The notes under the pieces: model-generated
Database searches by the model: none
The model's input: the letters and a program-made list of their open reading frames with translations, nothing else
Told to the model about the DNA's origin: nothing
Shown here: positions 1-7,474 of the stretch, in pieces
Layout: each line of letters begins with the position of its first letter
Position numbering within the stretch: position 1 is the first letter of the stretch
Position numbers and translations under genes: made by a program
NCBI GenBank assembly: GCA_025351145.1
Contig: JANXWM010000312.1
Coordinates: forward strand, 1-8,565
Direction: 5' to 3'
DNA length: 8,565 nt
From: Chitinophagaceae bacterium
GTDB taxonomy: Bacteria; Bacteroidota; Bacteroidia; Chitinophagales; Chitinophagaceae

Positions 1-1383
1 TGGGATGCAGTAAAAGGTGTTGAACTCGCAAAGCTTGTAATGTTTTCAAATGGCGGCTGGGTTGTGGTTACCCCTAATGGGCAATTCGATGCATCGGAAG
101 ATGCCATGAAAAAGCTGTACTATGTGCAGGGCATAGAAACCATTCCGCTCGATAATTTATACGAGAAATTTTATGCTCCAAATTTGCTTGCAAGGATATT
201 AGAAAAAGATGCATTGCCAATTCCTGATGTAGATGTAAACAAGCTTGCTGCCCCGCCAAAAGTTAAGATGACTTTTGATGCAGCGCGAAACCTTGTTGTT
301 GGTGATGATGTAGCAAAACTCGACTGGACCAATGAAAACATTACCATAAAAGTAAATGCCGAATGCACCGAAGATGCTATTGATGAAATCCGTCTCTATC
401 TCAACGGTAAGCTAATCGATGGCACCAGCAGGAACCTGGTTGTAGAAGATGATAATCAAAAAAGCTTAACCAAATCTTTCACCATAAAACTGGCACCCGG
501 CATCAATAGTTTTAAGGCCATTGCACTGAATAAACAACGCACCGAAAGCCAGCCCGATGAAACAGATGTAAATTATATTCCGGCAAAAAATATTCCTGCA
601 CCAACTGCTGATGATGTTACGCTGCACCTTGTTGTTATTGGTATTAATAACTATAAAAATCCAAAGTATAATTTAAACTATGCCGGTGCAGATGCCAGTT
701 CTTTTAAAGATGAAATACAACAAAACAACAGCGGCATTTTTTCAAAAACAAAACTCTATTTTATTACCGATGCAGAAGCCATGAAGGATAAGATTGAAGC
801 AACCTTCAACACAGTTATTCAAGAAGCCAAACCACAGGATCTTTTTATATTTTATTATGCCGGCCACGGCGTAATGAGCGATAATACCGATAAGAAAGAA
901 TTTTACATCGTTCCTTACGATGTAACACAACTATACGGCGCAGAAGATGCACTTGCACAGAAAGGAATTTCGGCCAGTGAACTGCAGGAGTTCAGTAAAA
1001 AAATACCGGCACAAAAACAATTGTTCATTCTCGATGCATGCCAGAGTGCCGGTATGATTGATGCCATTGCCATGCGTGGTGCAGCCGAAGAAAAAGCCAT
1101 TGCACAATTGGCCCGAAGCACCGGCAGCCACTGGCTTACAGCGAGTGGCAGCGAGCAATTTGCATCAGAGTTTTCGCAGCTTGGGCATGGCGTGTTTACC
1201 TATGCATTGCTACAGGGTTTAAAAGGCGGCGCAGCCAATGGCGATAAACAAATAACTGTAAACGAACTTAAAGCTTATCTCGAAATACAGGTGCCTGAAT
1301 TGTCGCAGAAATATAAAGGCAGCCCGCAATACCCGGCGAGTTATGGGTATGGTAACGACTTTCCAATTGAGGTAATTAAATAA
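1..1383 (+). CDS. WD40/caspase-like (peptidase C14) protein, 5' end outside the window
   Basis: The frame is open from base 1, so the gene begins upstream; the first internal ATG (40) is not a believable start because it falls inside the end of a propeller repeat (WDAVKGVELAKL). Visible order, numbering from base 1: the last propeller blade with a V-V-V-T-P-N-G-Q-F-D motif and the PNLLAR linker (about 1-75), a beta-sandwich module with IDEIRLYLNGK (about 80-195), then a caspase-like C14 domain (about 205-460). The catalytic pair is visible: His289 in YYAGHG and Cys347 in LDACQSAG. The Asp two residues before the Cys is, in metacaspase-type enzymes, linked to cleavage after Arg/Lys; applying that here is inference. 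The protein is a clear paralogue of the next gene, same strand, 255 nt downstream. Substrate is unknown. An export signal cannot be judged because the N-terminus is missing, but the paralogue has one. Confidence 0.9.
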   Translation, partial: WDAVKGVELAKLVMFSNGGWVVVTPNGQFDASEDAMKKLYYVQGIETIPLDNLYEKFYAPNLLARILEKDALPIPDVDVNKLAAPPKVKMTFDAARNLVVGDDVAKLDWTNENITIKVNAECTEDAIDEIRLYLNGKLIDGTSRNLVVEDDNQKSLTKSFTIKLAPGINSFKAIALNKQRTESQPDETDVNYIPAKNIPAPTADDVTLHLVVIGINNYKNPKYNLNYAGADASSFKDEIQQNNSGIFSKTKLYFITDAEAMKDKIEATFNTVIQEAKPQDLFIFYYAGHGVMSDNTDKKEFYIVPYDVTQLYGAEDALAQKGISASELQEFSKKIPAQKQLFILDACQSAGMIDAIAMRGAAEEKAIAQLARSTGSHWLTASGSEQFASEFSQLGHGVFTYALLQGLKGGAANGDKQITVNELKAYLEIQVPELSQKYKGSPQYPASYGYGNDFPIEVIK

Positions 1384-1404
1384 TAAATACAGAAGAAAAG
1401 TTTT

Positions 1405-1604
1405 AGCCCAACTGAAGTTCTTTGGGCATCGGTTGTTGCGTCGCACACTTGTACATCAGGAACTTTTTTTGAGCTTAGGTTGCAGCTCTAAAGTTGTTGC
1501 AAAAAAATAGGGAGTTAAAAGCGCAGCCCCCAGTTCATGGTAATTTTGCAGTACAAGAGTGCGACGCAAGGAAAGCTCAATAGATAATCAACGGTTGGGT
1601 TCAT
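1405..1604. repeat. Long imperfect inverted-repeat element, copy 1
   Basis: This roughly 200-bp palindromic element lies between the two caspase paralogues, 22 nt after the first stop codon. The left core, TTGCGTCGCACACTTGTAC (1436-1454), faces the right core, GTACAAGAGTGCGACGCAA (1551-1569); they are complementary at 18 of 19 positions. The outer ends also pair: CCCAAC (1407-1412) with GTTGGG (1594-1599). The centre (1455-1550) carries a small hairpin, GAGCT/AGCTC (1471-1475 and 1484-1488), flanked by T7 and A7 runs. I see no open reading frame and no transposase. It is the same family as the repeats at 4941-5144 and 8501-8565. It could be a MITE/REP-like mobile palindrome or a structured untranslated RNA; the sequence does not decide between them. 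The boundaries are estimates, good to about 5 nt. Confidence 0.85.
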
Positions 1605-1638
1605 AAAAATTAATTTTCTCAATAATATATACCATGCA

Positions 1639-4600
1639 ATGGGCATAAGAAAAATTCAAATGAAATACTTACTCGCTGTACTGCTCGCTTGTGTTGCAAA
1701 CATTTGTGATGCGCAATTGCCTACGCTGATCATTCCTGACGGACATTCGAGTCCTATTAATAACAATATAAAATTAGATAAACAAGGTAAATATATTTAT
1801 ACGGCTGAAACGAATAAGTGCATTATGTGGAATGCAAAAACAGGCAAGCAATTATATACTTTTCCTTTAAAATATGCTTCGTACGGCAATGGTTACGTTG
1901 GTATAGATGTTAATGCAGATGGAAGCAAAGTAGTTATTACATCTGGCGGCTTTTTGTTTTTATATAACACCATAACAGGAAAAGAAATTGCAACCGTTAC
2001 CAAATACATTTGCTCAGATATAGCATTTTCTGAAGACGGAAAATATATTTATGCTGTTGCATATGACCGTATTCGTATACTGGATGCAAATACCCTTGCA
2101 GGCGATGAAACTATTGAAGGTGATTTTGAAAGTAATGCAGGCATTCATGTGTTACCTGGCGGTAAAATAGTAATTGTAGATCAAAAACACTATTCCATTT
2201 ACGATCCCGCTTCTAAGCAAAAAACATTTTCTTACAACTTTCCGGATGAGATGGATTATCATAAAATAATGCCCGTTCAAAATTTATTTGCGCTCTACAA
2301 TAATACTGCAGGTAAAGGCATATCATTTTATGATATTTATACAGGTGCCAAAAAAGGTTCCATTGCTTATAGTCAGGATATTACTCAGGCGGCAATACTT
2401 CCTTCAGAAAATACAAATGAAATTTTAATAACTGTTCCTGCCCCTGCTGCCGCAAAAAACATTTCATTTAATTTATACAGCACTACTTCTTTCCAGAAGG
2501 TTGATGTTTTTAGTAACGTAAATCCAAACTATAACGGTGGATATTATGATGGGGTAAACAAACAAATGTGGGTAGCAACAGATCCCGAACAAGTGGGCAA
2601 ATATGATTTTGTTACAAAAAAATATGGTGTTTTTTTAAAAGGTTCCATTGTACACTATGTAAGCACTTTTGATAATATTATTTACGATAACGAACATGGC
2701 AGGTTACATTTAAGTACCGACAGTTATAACTTTAAAACAGTTGACCTCGCAGCCATGAAAACGGTTACACACTATGCATCTAATTCCTATGAATCTGAAT
2801 TAGCTGTTTCTGTAACCGGTGATACAGTCGCAAGTTTTGATGATGATAAAGTTATCATCAGAAATGTTATTACGGGTGCAGTAATAAAACCATTAACCTC
2901 TCTAGGCCCGGCAAATACACTTAGCGGCGATAAGAGTAACTATTTTTTCAGTAATGATGGTAAGTATCTTTTTTACGATGTGGGTGGCAGCATTATTAAA
3001 CTGAATTTAACTACCGGCATCAAACAACCGCTTGTTAAAGTAAAAGGTTTCGGTTACACTGTCATTAATTCCGATAAAACTTTAATGGCGGGTTTTGAGA
3101 TAGATTACCAGGTTAGCAATGCTTTTATTTGGGATTTAACCACAAATAAAAAACTGTTTAGTAAGCCTGCACCGCAAAGTTTTATTCAGCTTTCGTATGA
3201 TAAAAAGACCGTGCTGCTCGAGGAAGGTAAAAATTGGAACAGGTATGATATTGCCAGCAATCACTTGCTGGATAGTGTTGCTATTCCGGATGATTTAGGC
3301 CATTCGGCAGAAGTAGCCAATAAAGACTTTTCATTAATCATCAGGGGCAGAAGTTCCGGAGAAGTTACCATGTATAATGGCGTTAATGGTAAAAGCTTGT
3401 ACAGCATACAGGCGCATTTAAATGATATTGGAGAGATATTTTTTTCGCCCGATGAAAAACAGTTTTACACCATCGCAGAGTTTGATAATACGATAAAAAC
3501 CTGGGAAACATCAACTGGAAGATTGATCGGAACGCTTTATCTTTTTCGCAATTCTAACGACTATGTTTTTATGGATGCCGATGGCCGTTTCGACGGAACA
3601 CAAAAAGGAGTAGAAGAGATCTATTACGTATTGAATCAAAAAGCATTGCCTTTAGACCGTTTGTTTGAAACTTATTTTACGCCCAACCTTTATGCCCGCT
3701 CTGTATCCGGCGAAAAGTTTGCACCCATCAACGTGAATATAAAGCAGGCGCCGCTTGTAAAAATTGAATATGCAGAAAAACAACGCAACCTGGAAGTTAG
3801 CGATGATGTTCCCTTATACCAAAACACTACAGGTGCTGCTGAAATAACCGTAACTGCATCAAGCGAAGATGATGCGATTGATGAGATACGTTTATTTCAA
3901 AACGGAAAAGTGCTGAACCTTGCCACAAGAAATTTGATTGTAGAAGATGATAAAAGCAAAACATCAACCAAAAAATATACGGTTAATTTATTACCGGGCA
4001 ATAACGAAATAAGGGCCGTTGCATTAAATACCCAACGCACCGAAAGCCTGCCCGATATTATTAATGTTGCATATAACGATGGCGCTTCATCAAACCCAAC
4101 TGTTACGCCTGTTGTAAACAATAAAACCAATATTATTGTAGACAAAATTGATAAAAATGCAACCATGTATTTGGTGGTTGTGGGCATTAATGCATACAAG
4201 AATCCAAAAATGAGTTTAAACTATGCTTTGGCCGATGCTACTGCATTTAAAGATGAAGTAGAGAAAGATGCAAAGACAGTTATCACCAACATAAAAACAT
4301 ATTTTGTTACAGATGATGCAGCTGATAAAACAGGCATCACCAATGCAATTGCTTCAGTGCAGCAGAACGCAAAACCGCAGGATGTATTTGTATTCTATTA
4401 TGCTGGTCATGGTGTAATAGCAGGTAATAAAGAATTCTATCTTGTTCCCAATGATGTTACCGATTTAAAAAATGTTGATGAAGCATTAACCGAGCATGGT
4501 ATTGCTGCAAAAGACCTACAGCAATATGCCATCAATATTCAGGCACAAAAACAGTTATTTATTTTAGATGCCTGCCAAAGTGCAGGTGCTTTTGCAGATA

Positions 4601-4914
4601 TGCTTAGCGACGATGGTAATCAGCAAAAAAACATTGCAGTGGTGGCCCGTAGCACAGGAACGCATTGGCTGGCAGCCAGCGGCGCACAACAATTTGCCAA
4701 TGAGTTTTCAACGCTCGGTCATGGTGCGTTTACGTATGTGTTATTACAGGCATTAAAAGGCGAAGCCGCAAACAATAAAATGGTAACTGTAGATGGTTTA
4801 AAATTGTATATGCAAACTGTTGTGCCCGCATTAATGAAGAAATACAATGGCAGCCAGCAAACACCTGCGAGTTATGGATTTGGTAATGATTTTCCGGTAG
4901 AGCTGATAAAATAA
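1639..4914 (+). CDS. Exported WD40 beta-propeller/caspase-like (peptidase C14) protein
   Basis: Complete, about 1,091 residues. An N-terminal hydrophobic signal (MKYLLAVLLACVANICDAQ) indicates export. The ATG at 1660 would begin directly at that signal and is an equally good start (1,084 residues); no ribosome-binding site decides it. Domains: a degenerate WD40/YVTN-like propeller (about 27-640, with blade-like pieces such as IMWNAKTGKQLYTF and IKTWETSTGRLIGTL), a D-A-D-G-R-F-D linker ending in PNLYAR (about 640-690), a beta-sandwich (about 696-810, IDEIRLFQNGK), and a C14 caspase fold (about 841-1091). The dyad is His924 in YYAGHG and Cys979 in LDACQSAG, with Asp977 as a possible acidic P1-pocket residue. 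Family knowledge suggests a caspase/metacaspase-type cysteine endopeptidase; the propeller is probably a sensing or binding module. No type IX secretion C-terminal domain is evident; the protein ends SYGFGNDFPVELIK, so periplasm or outer membrane is likelier. It has a tandem paralogue upstream, and inverted repeats flank it on both sides. The physiological role is unknown. Confidence 0.93.
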   Translation: MGIRKIQMKYLLAVLLACVANICDAQLPTLIIPDGHSSPINNNIKLDKQGKYIYTAETNKCIMWNAKTGKQLYTFPLKYASYGNGYVGIDVNADGSKVVITSGGFLFLYNTITGKEIATVTKYICSDIAFSEDGKYIYAVAYDRIRILDANTLAGDETIEGDFESNAGIHVLPGGKIVIVDQKHYSIYDPASKQKTFSYNFPDEMDYHKIMPVQNLFALYNNTAGKGISFYDIYTGAKKGSIAYSQDITQAAILPSENTNEILITVPAPAAAKNISFNLYSTTSFQKVDVFSNVNPNYNGGYYDGVNKQMWVATDPEQVGKYDFVTKKYGVFLKGSIVHYVSTFDNIIYDNEHGRLHLSTDSYNFKTVDLAAMKTVTHYASNSYESELAVSVTGDTVASFDDDKVIIRNVITGAVIKPLTSLGPANTLSGDKSNYFFSNDGKYLFYDVGGSIIKLNLTTGIKQPLVKVKGFGYTVINSDKTLMAGFEIDYQVSNAFIWDLTTNKKLFSKPAPQSFIQLSYDKKTVLLEEGKNWNRYDIASNHLLDSVAIPDDLGHSAEVANKDFSLIIRGRSSGEVTMYNGVNGKSLYSIQAHLNDIGEIFFSPDEKQFYTIAEFDNTIKTWETSTGRLIGTLYLFRNSNDYVFMDADGRFDGTQKGVEEIYYVLNQKALPLDRLFETYFTPNLYARSVSGEKFAPINVNIKQAPLVKIEYAEKQRNLEVSDDVPLYQNTTGAAEITVTASSEDDAIDEIRLFQNGKVLNLATRNLIVEDDKSKTSTKKYTVNLLPGNNEIRAVALNTQRTESLPDIINVAYNDGASSNPTVTPVVNNKTNIIVDKIDKNATMYLVVVGINAYKNPKMSLNYALADATAFKDEVEKDAKTVITNIKTYFVTDDAADKTGITNAIASVQQNAKPQDVFVFYYAGHGVIAGNKEFYLVPNDVTDLKNVDEALTEHGIAAKDLQQYAINIQAQKQLFILDACQSAGAFADMLSDDGNQQKNIAVVARSTGTHWLAASGAQQFANEFSTLGHGAFTYVLLQALKGEAANNKMVTVDGLKLYMQTVVPALMKKYNGSQQTPASYGFGNDFPVELIK

Positions 4915-4940
4915 TTTGTTGTTTGAAGTTAAGAAATTTA

Positions 4941-5144
4941 TTGATCCGGCTTTAGTTCTTTGAGCATCGCCTCTTGCGTCGCACTCTTGTACTTAAGAAT
5001 ATATATGAACAGTGCGAAGTATAGAACTTAAACCTGCAGCAGGTTAAAAAAAAATAATTGTTGTTGCACATTGCCCATGTAATGGCGAACGTATAAGAGT
5101 GCGACGCAAGCAAAGCTTCATAGAATTCCTTCTGCCCGGTTCAT
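4941..5144. repeat. Long imperfect inverted-repeat element, copy 2
   Basis: Second complete copy, starting 27 nt after the stop codon of the complete caspase gene. Left core TTGCGTCGCACTCTTGTAC (4974-4992) faces right core GTATAAGAGTGCGACGCAA (5091-5109), with one mismatch. Outer CCGG at 4946-4949 pairs with CCGG at 5136-5139. The left arm (4954-4992) matches copy 1's left arm (1416-1454) at 34 of 39 positions. The right arm shares CGACGCAAG, AAAGCT and GGTTCATAAAA with copy 1. Inside the cores the arms stay partly complementary (ATATGAACAGTG against CATTGCCCATGT). The apex carries a 15-nt palindrome, AACCTGCAGCAGGTT (5031-5045). It lies upstream of the terminator at 5174-5214, so it is probably transcribed as the caspase mRNA 3' untranslated region. 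Boundaries are estimates. Confidence 0.87.
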
Positions 5145-5173
5145 AAAATTATTTTTAAAATACTGCGTGCAGC

Positions 5174-5214
5174 AAATAAAAAACCGCGTCAACAATTGAA
5201 GCGGTTTTTTATTT
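5174..5214. terminator. Bidirectional intrinsic terminator between convergent genes
   Basis: AAATAAAAAACCGC (5174-5187) and GCGGTTTTTTATTT (5201-5214) form a perfect 14-bp inverted repeat. The loop is 13 nt and contains a further TCAA/TTGA pairing. On either strand the GC part of the stem is followed by a U-rich run. It lies between the caspase gene ending at 4914 (+) and the EnvC-like gene ending at 5231 (-), 17 nt beyond the latter's stop codon, and so can end both transcripts. Confidence 0.92.
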
Positions 5215-5230
5215 TATAATGCTTAGAAAA

Positions 5231-6595
5231 CTATCTTGATTTTAACCAGCGTTCGGGATCGAGGTTTACGTTTTTTTCGTTGGTTACCATAAACATAATT
5301 TGACCCTCGCCATTAAAGCCTGTGGTGGCTTTGCCCAATACTTTACCGGCTTTTACTTCCTGGCCTTTATCTACACTTACGGTTGAGAGATTACTGTACG
5401 TGGTAAAATATTTCCCATGCCTTACAACTATCGTTTGCCCGGTTCCCAAATCGAATATGGCCGACACAACACCATCTGCAACAGCTTTGATATTTGAACC
5501 CACCGGCAACGCGATTTCTATGCCCGGCATATCACCTTTGAGCGGGGTGCCGGGTATTTGATAAACTCCAAAATGCGTGGAAACAATTCCCTGGTCTGCC
5601 GGCCAGGGCAAACGGCCTCTTCCATTTTCAAAGTTGATAGATACATTTGCTTCTTCGGTAGTAGATTCGAACGGGCTGTACACACGGTTTGACTTTGCGG
5701 TTGTAACACTTCCGGTAATGGGCTCGTTATTTTTAGGTGCGGCTTTTACTACAGGCTCATTTGAATTGTCGGTAGCAGCAGGCAACTTTGTATTTTGCTG
5801 CGCTTGTTTCTTTCTTTCGTCTTCATCTTTTTTAAGCTTTGCAAGCCTGTCCTGTTCTTTCTTTTTAGCTGCTTCAATTTCGCGGCGTATAACCGTTTGC
5901 AAAGCCTGCGCAAGTTTTTGGCGGGTTTTTTCTTTATCTTTTAATTGTGCTGCAATGTCTTTTTCCTGCCCTTTTAATTCCTGTACTACCTGGTCTTTTT
6001 CTTTTTTATCATCGGCCAGCACGTTCAGTTGTTTGCCCTGCTCTTTTAGTGAATTGCTTTTCTCTGCCTTATTGTTACTGAGTGTTTGTATTTGTTGCCC
6101 AAGTAACAGCTGTGTTTTTTGAATGGTGTTTACCTGTGTTTCCCTGTACTGCCGGTAACTTTTTAAATAAGCGATGCGCTTAATGGCATCGTTAAAAGAT
6201 GCAGCCGAAAAAAGAAAATTGAGGTAATCGTAATTGCTTCGGTTCTTGTATGCAAAAATTAAGCTTTTGGCATAGTTATCTTTAAGGGTATCAAGTTCTT
6301 TTTTATAGCGGTATATCTGTAACTGGTTGGTATAAATATTTTCATCAAGCCTGCGCAGATCACGGGTAATATTATTCACCAGTTCCTGCCTTGCCTGTAT
6401 TTTACGCTGCACCAGTGCAAGCTGTGTAAGCGATTGCTTTTTATTTTTTTTGATCTGGCTAAGGGTGTTGTTCAGGTCGGATATTTCCTGGAGCAACTGC
6501 TGCTGCTTTTTCTGGATATCCTCTTTTGTTTCCTGTGCGAACGAAGGATTAAAAAAAAGGATAGCGAGCAAACAAATAACCAGTTTTTTTACCAT
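5231..6595 (-). CDS. EnvC-like murein hydrolase activator (coiled coil plus degenerate LytM/M23 domain)
   Basis: 454 residues. A signal peptide (MVKKLVICLLAILFFNPSFA, predicted cleavage before Q21) sends it to the periplasm. Residues about 22-260 are a long Lys/Gln/Glu-rich coiled coil, followed by a low-complexity linker (about 262-324) and a C-terminal LytM/M23 fold (about 325-454). The M23 zinc and catalytic positions are replaced: the H-x-G-I-D site reads P-G-I-E (Pro357, Glu360), the Y-x-H-L site reads YSNLS (Asn402), and the H-L-H site reads I-M-F (Ile433, Phe435). It is therefore probably not a peptidase. By analogy with E. coli EnvC it would bind and activate a periplasmic N-acetylmuramoyl-L-alanine amidase during septal peptidoglycan splitting. 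That partner is inference and is not in the window. It is the last gene of the minus-strand row, 54 nt after the DUF4292 gene, and is followed by the shared terminator. Databases may label it simply peptidase M23. Confidence 0.92.
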   Translation of the reverse strand: MVKKLVICLLAILFFNPSFAQETKEDIQKKQQQLLQEISDLNNTLSQIKKNKKQSLTQLALVQRKIQARQELVNNITRDLRRLDENIYTNQLQIYRYKKELDTLKDNYAKSLIFAYKNRSNYDYLNFLFSAASFNDAIKRIAYLKSYRQYRETQVNTIQKTQLLLGQQIQTLSNNKAEKSNSLKEQGKQLNVLADDKKEKDQVVQELKGQEKDIAAQLKDKEKTRQKLAQALQTVIRREIEAAKKKEQDRLAKLKKDEDERKKQAQQNTKLPAATDNSNEPVVKAAPKNNEPITGSVTTAKSNRVYSPFESTTEEANVSINFENGRGRLPWPADQGIVSTHFGVYQIPGTPLKGDMPGIEIALPVGSNIKAVADGVVSAIFDLGTGQTIVVRHGKYFTTYSNLSTVSVDKGQEVKAGKVLGKATTGFNGEGQIMFMVTNEKNVNLDPERWLKSR

Positions 6596-6649
6596 ATTAA
6601 ATTCTATTTAACGGGTTGCTGCTAAATTAACGCATTACCAAACACTTTA

Positions 6650-7474
6650 TTACCTGTGCTTATAATTTTTAGGGATGCTGAAAGGGTAATCCTGCAGTTT
6701 GTTGAATGAATAATCTTTAAACTGTATATCAATATCGAGTTTAGATTTTTCTGCAACGGTAATACGTCGCTTGGTTGAAAAATAAAAGTCACCTGCATTT
6801 TCATAATCATCATAAGTAATATCGCAGGTGCGGTTGCGCAGTGGGTCAATGTCATCAAGCTTGCTGTGTAATACCCTAAAGTTTTTGTTCTCCAGTGAAA
6901 TAAGGTGTTTAAAAACATCCCCAACCATTAAAATGAGTAACTCATTTTCGGTAGCAGTATAAGAAACGATATTACTGTCAGTAAAAACCGGGTTACCGAT
7001 AATAATATCCTGCAGGGAATAAAAATCAAAAGGCACTTTTGTTAGCTCCTGCATATTGGCAATGCTCTTTGTTTGATAAGTTTTTTCCAGTTTATTCATC
7101 AGCCTAAAACTGTCTTTAAAAATCTCCAGCCGCACACCTTCAATTCCCAAAGCTCCGGTTAAAGATATCCAGATGATGCTGTCTTTTTGAATGCGGATAT
7201 AAGCAGTAGCGTTTTGATCACCATTTTCCTTCCCCTGGTAATCTACTTTTATTTTTGCCGAAAAAGTATTGAAATCAACCTTGTGTTTATTAAGGTTACT
7301 GATAATATTTTTAACTATAGAGAATGAATCAATTTTTTCTTCAACCGGCTTTACAATAACTGCTTCTGTTGTATCTCTTTTTGTAATGGCATCATTTATC
7401 CGCTGCACTTTTTTTGAAGGCCGGCAGGATGCTATCAGCGTTATCATTAAAATAAAATATACTGCTTTTTTCAT
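6650..7474 (-). CDS. DUF4292 family lipoprotein
   Basis: 274 residues. The N-terminus MKKAVYFILMITLIASC is a lipoprotein signal with an I-A-S-C lipobox; Cys17 would be lipidated. The residues after it (RPSK) are basic and not the acidic surface-export signal described for some Bacteroidota lipoproteins, so a periplasm-facing location is a reasonable guess. The mature part (FSAKIKVDYQGKENG, then IRIQKDSIIWISLTGALGIEGVRLEIFKD) matches my recollection of the Bacteroidota family DUF4292. The run of short beta-strands is compatible with a LolA/LolB-like half-barrel, which is inferred. The biochemical function is unknown. The start lies 9 nt after the dut stop codon and the EnvC-like gene follows 54 nt later, so the three are probably co-transcribed; the context suggests an envelope or cell-wall role. 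Confidence 0.85.
   Translation of the reverse strand: MKKAVYFILMITLIASCRPSKKVQRINDAITKRDTTEAVIVKPVEEKIDSFSIVKNIISNLNKHKVDFNTFSAKIKVDYQGKENGDQNATAYIRIQKDSIIWISLTGALGIEGVRLEIFKDSFRLMNKLEKTYQTKSIANMQELTKVPFDFYSLQDIIIGNPVFTDSNIVSYTATENELLILMVGDVFKHLISLENKNFRVLHSKLDDIDPLRNRTCDITYDDYENAGDFYFSTKRRITVAEKSKLDIDIQFKDYSFNKLQDYPFSIPKNYKHR

Noticed and set aside
1415..1470. AAGTTC/GAACTT pairing before a T7 run as an attenuator or terminator after the first caspase gene
   Set aside because: The stem is only 6 bp, AT-rich, with a loop near 40 nt; too weak to call.
1595..1618. A Bacteroidota-type promoter (TTG plus TAATTTTC) before the second caspase gene
   Set aside because: TAATTTTC misses the TAnnTTTG consensus by one base and the spacing to the upstream TTG is several bases too short.
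3897..4199. A 100-codon minus-strand frame with hydrophobic stretches
   Set aside because: It lies wholly inside the beta-sandwich/C14 coding region of the complete caspase gene, and the hydrophobicity comes from the complementary codons.
1..4914. Caspase pair as an intracellular anti-phage defence system
   Set aside because: The complete copy has an export signal, and no CRISPR, gasdermin, nuclease or toxin partner is present in the window.
5031..5056. Palindrome AACCTGCAGCAGGTT followed by an A-run, considered as a terminator
   Set aside because: On the + strand the run is A, not T; on the minus strand the T-run precedes the hairpin. It cannot be an intrinsic terminator in either direction and fits better as the apex of the repeat.
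5577..6122. A 181-codon open frame on the + strand opposite the EnvC-like gene
   Set aside because: It is antisense to a well-supported coding region, is rich in Ser/Cys/Phe as expected from the complement of a Lys/Gln/Glu coiled coil, and shows no recognisable domain.
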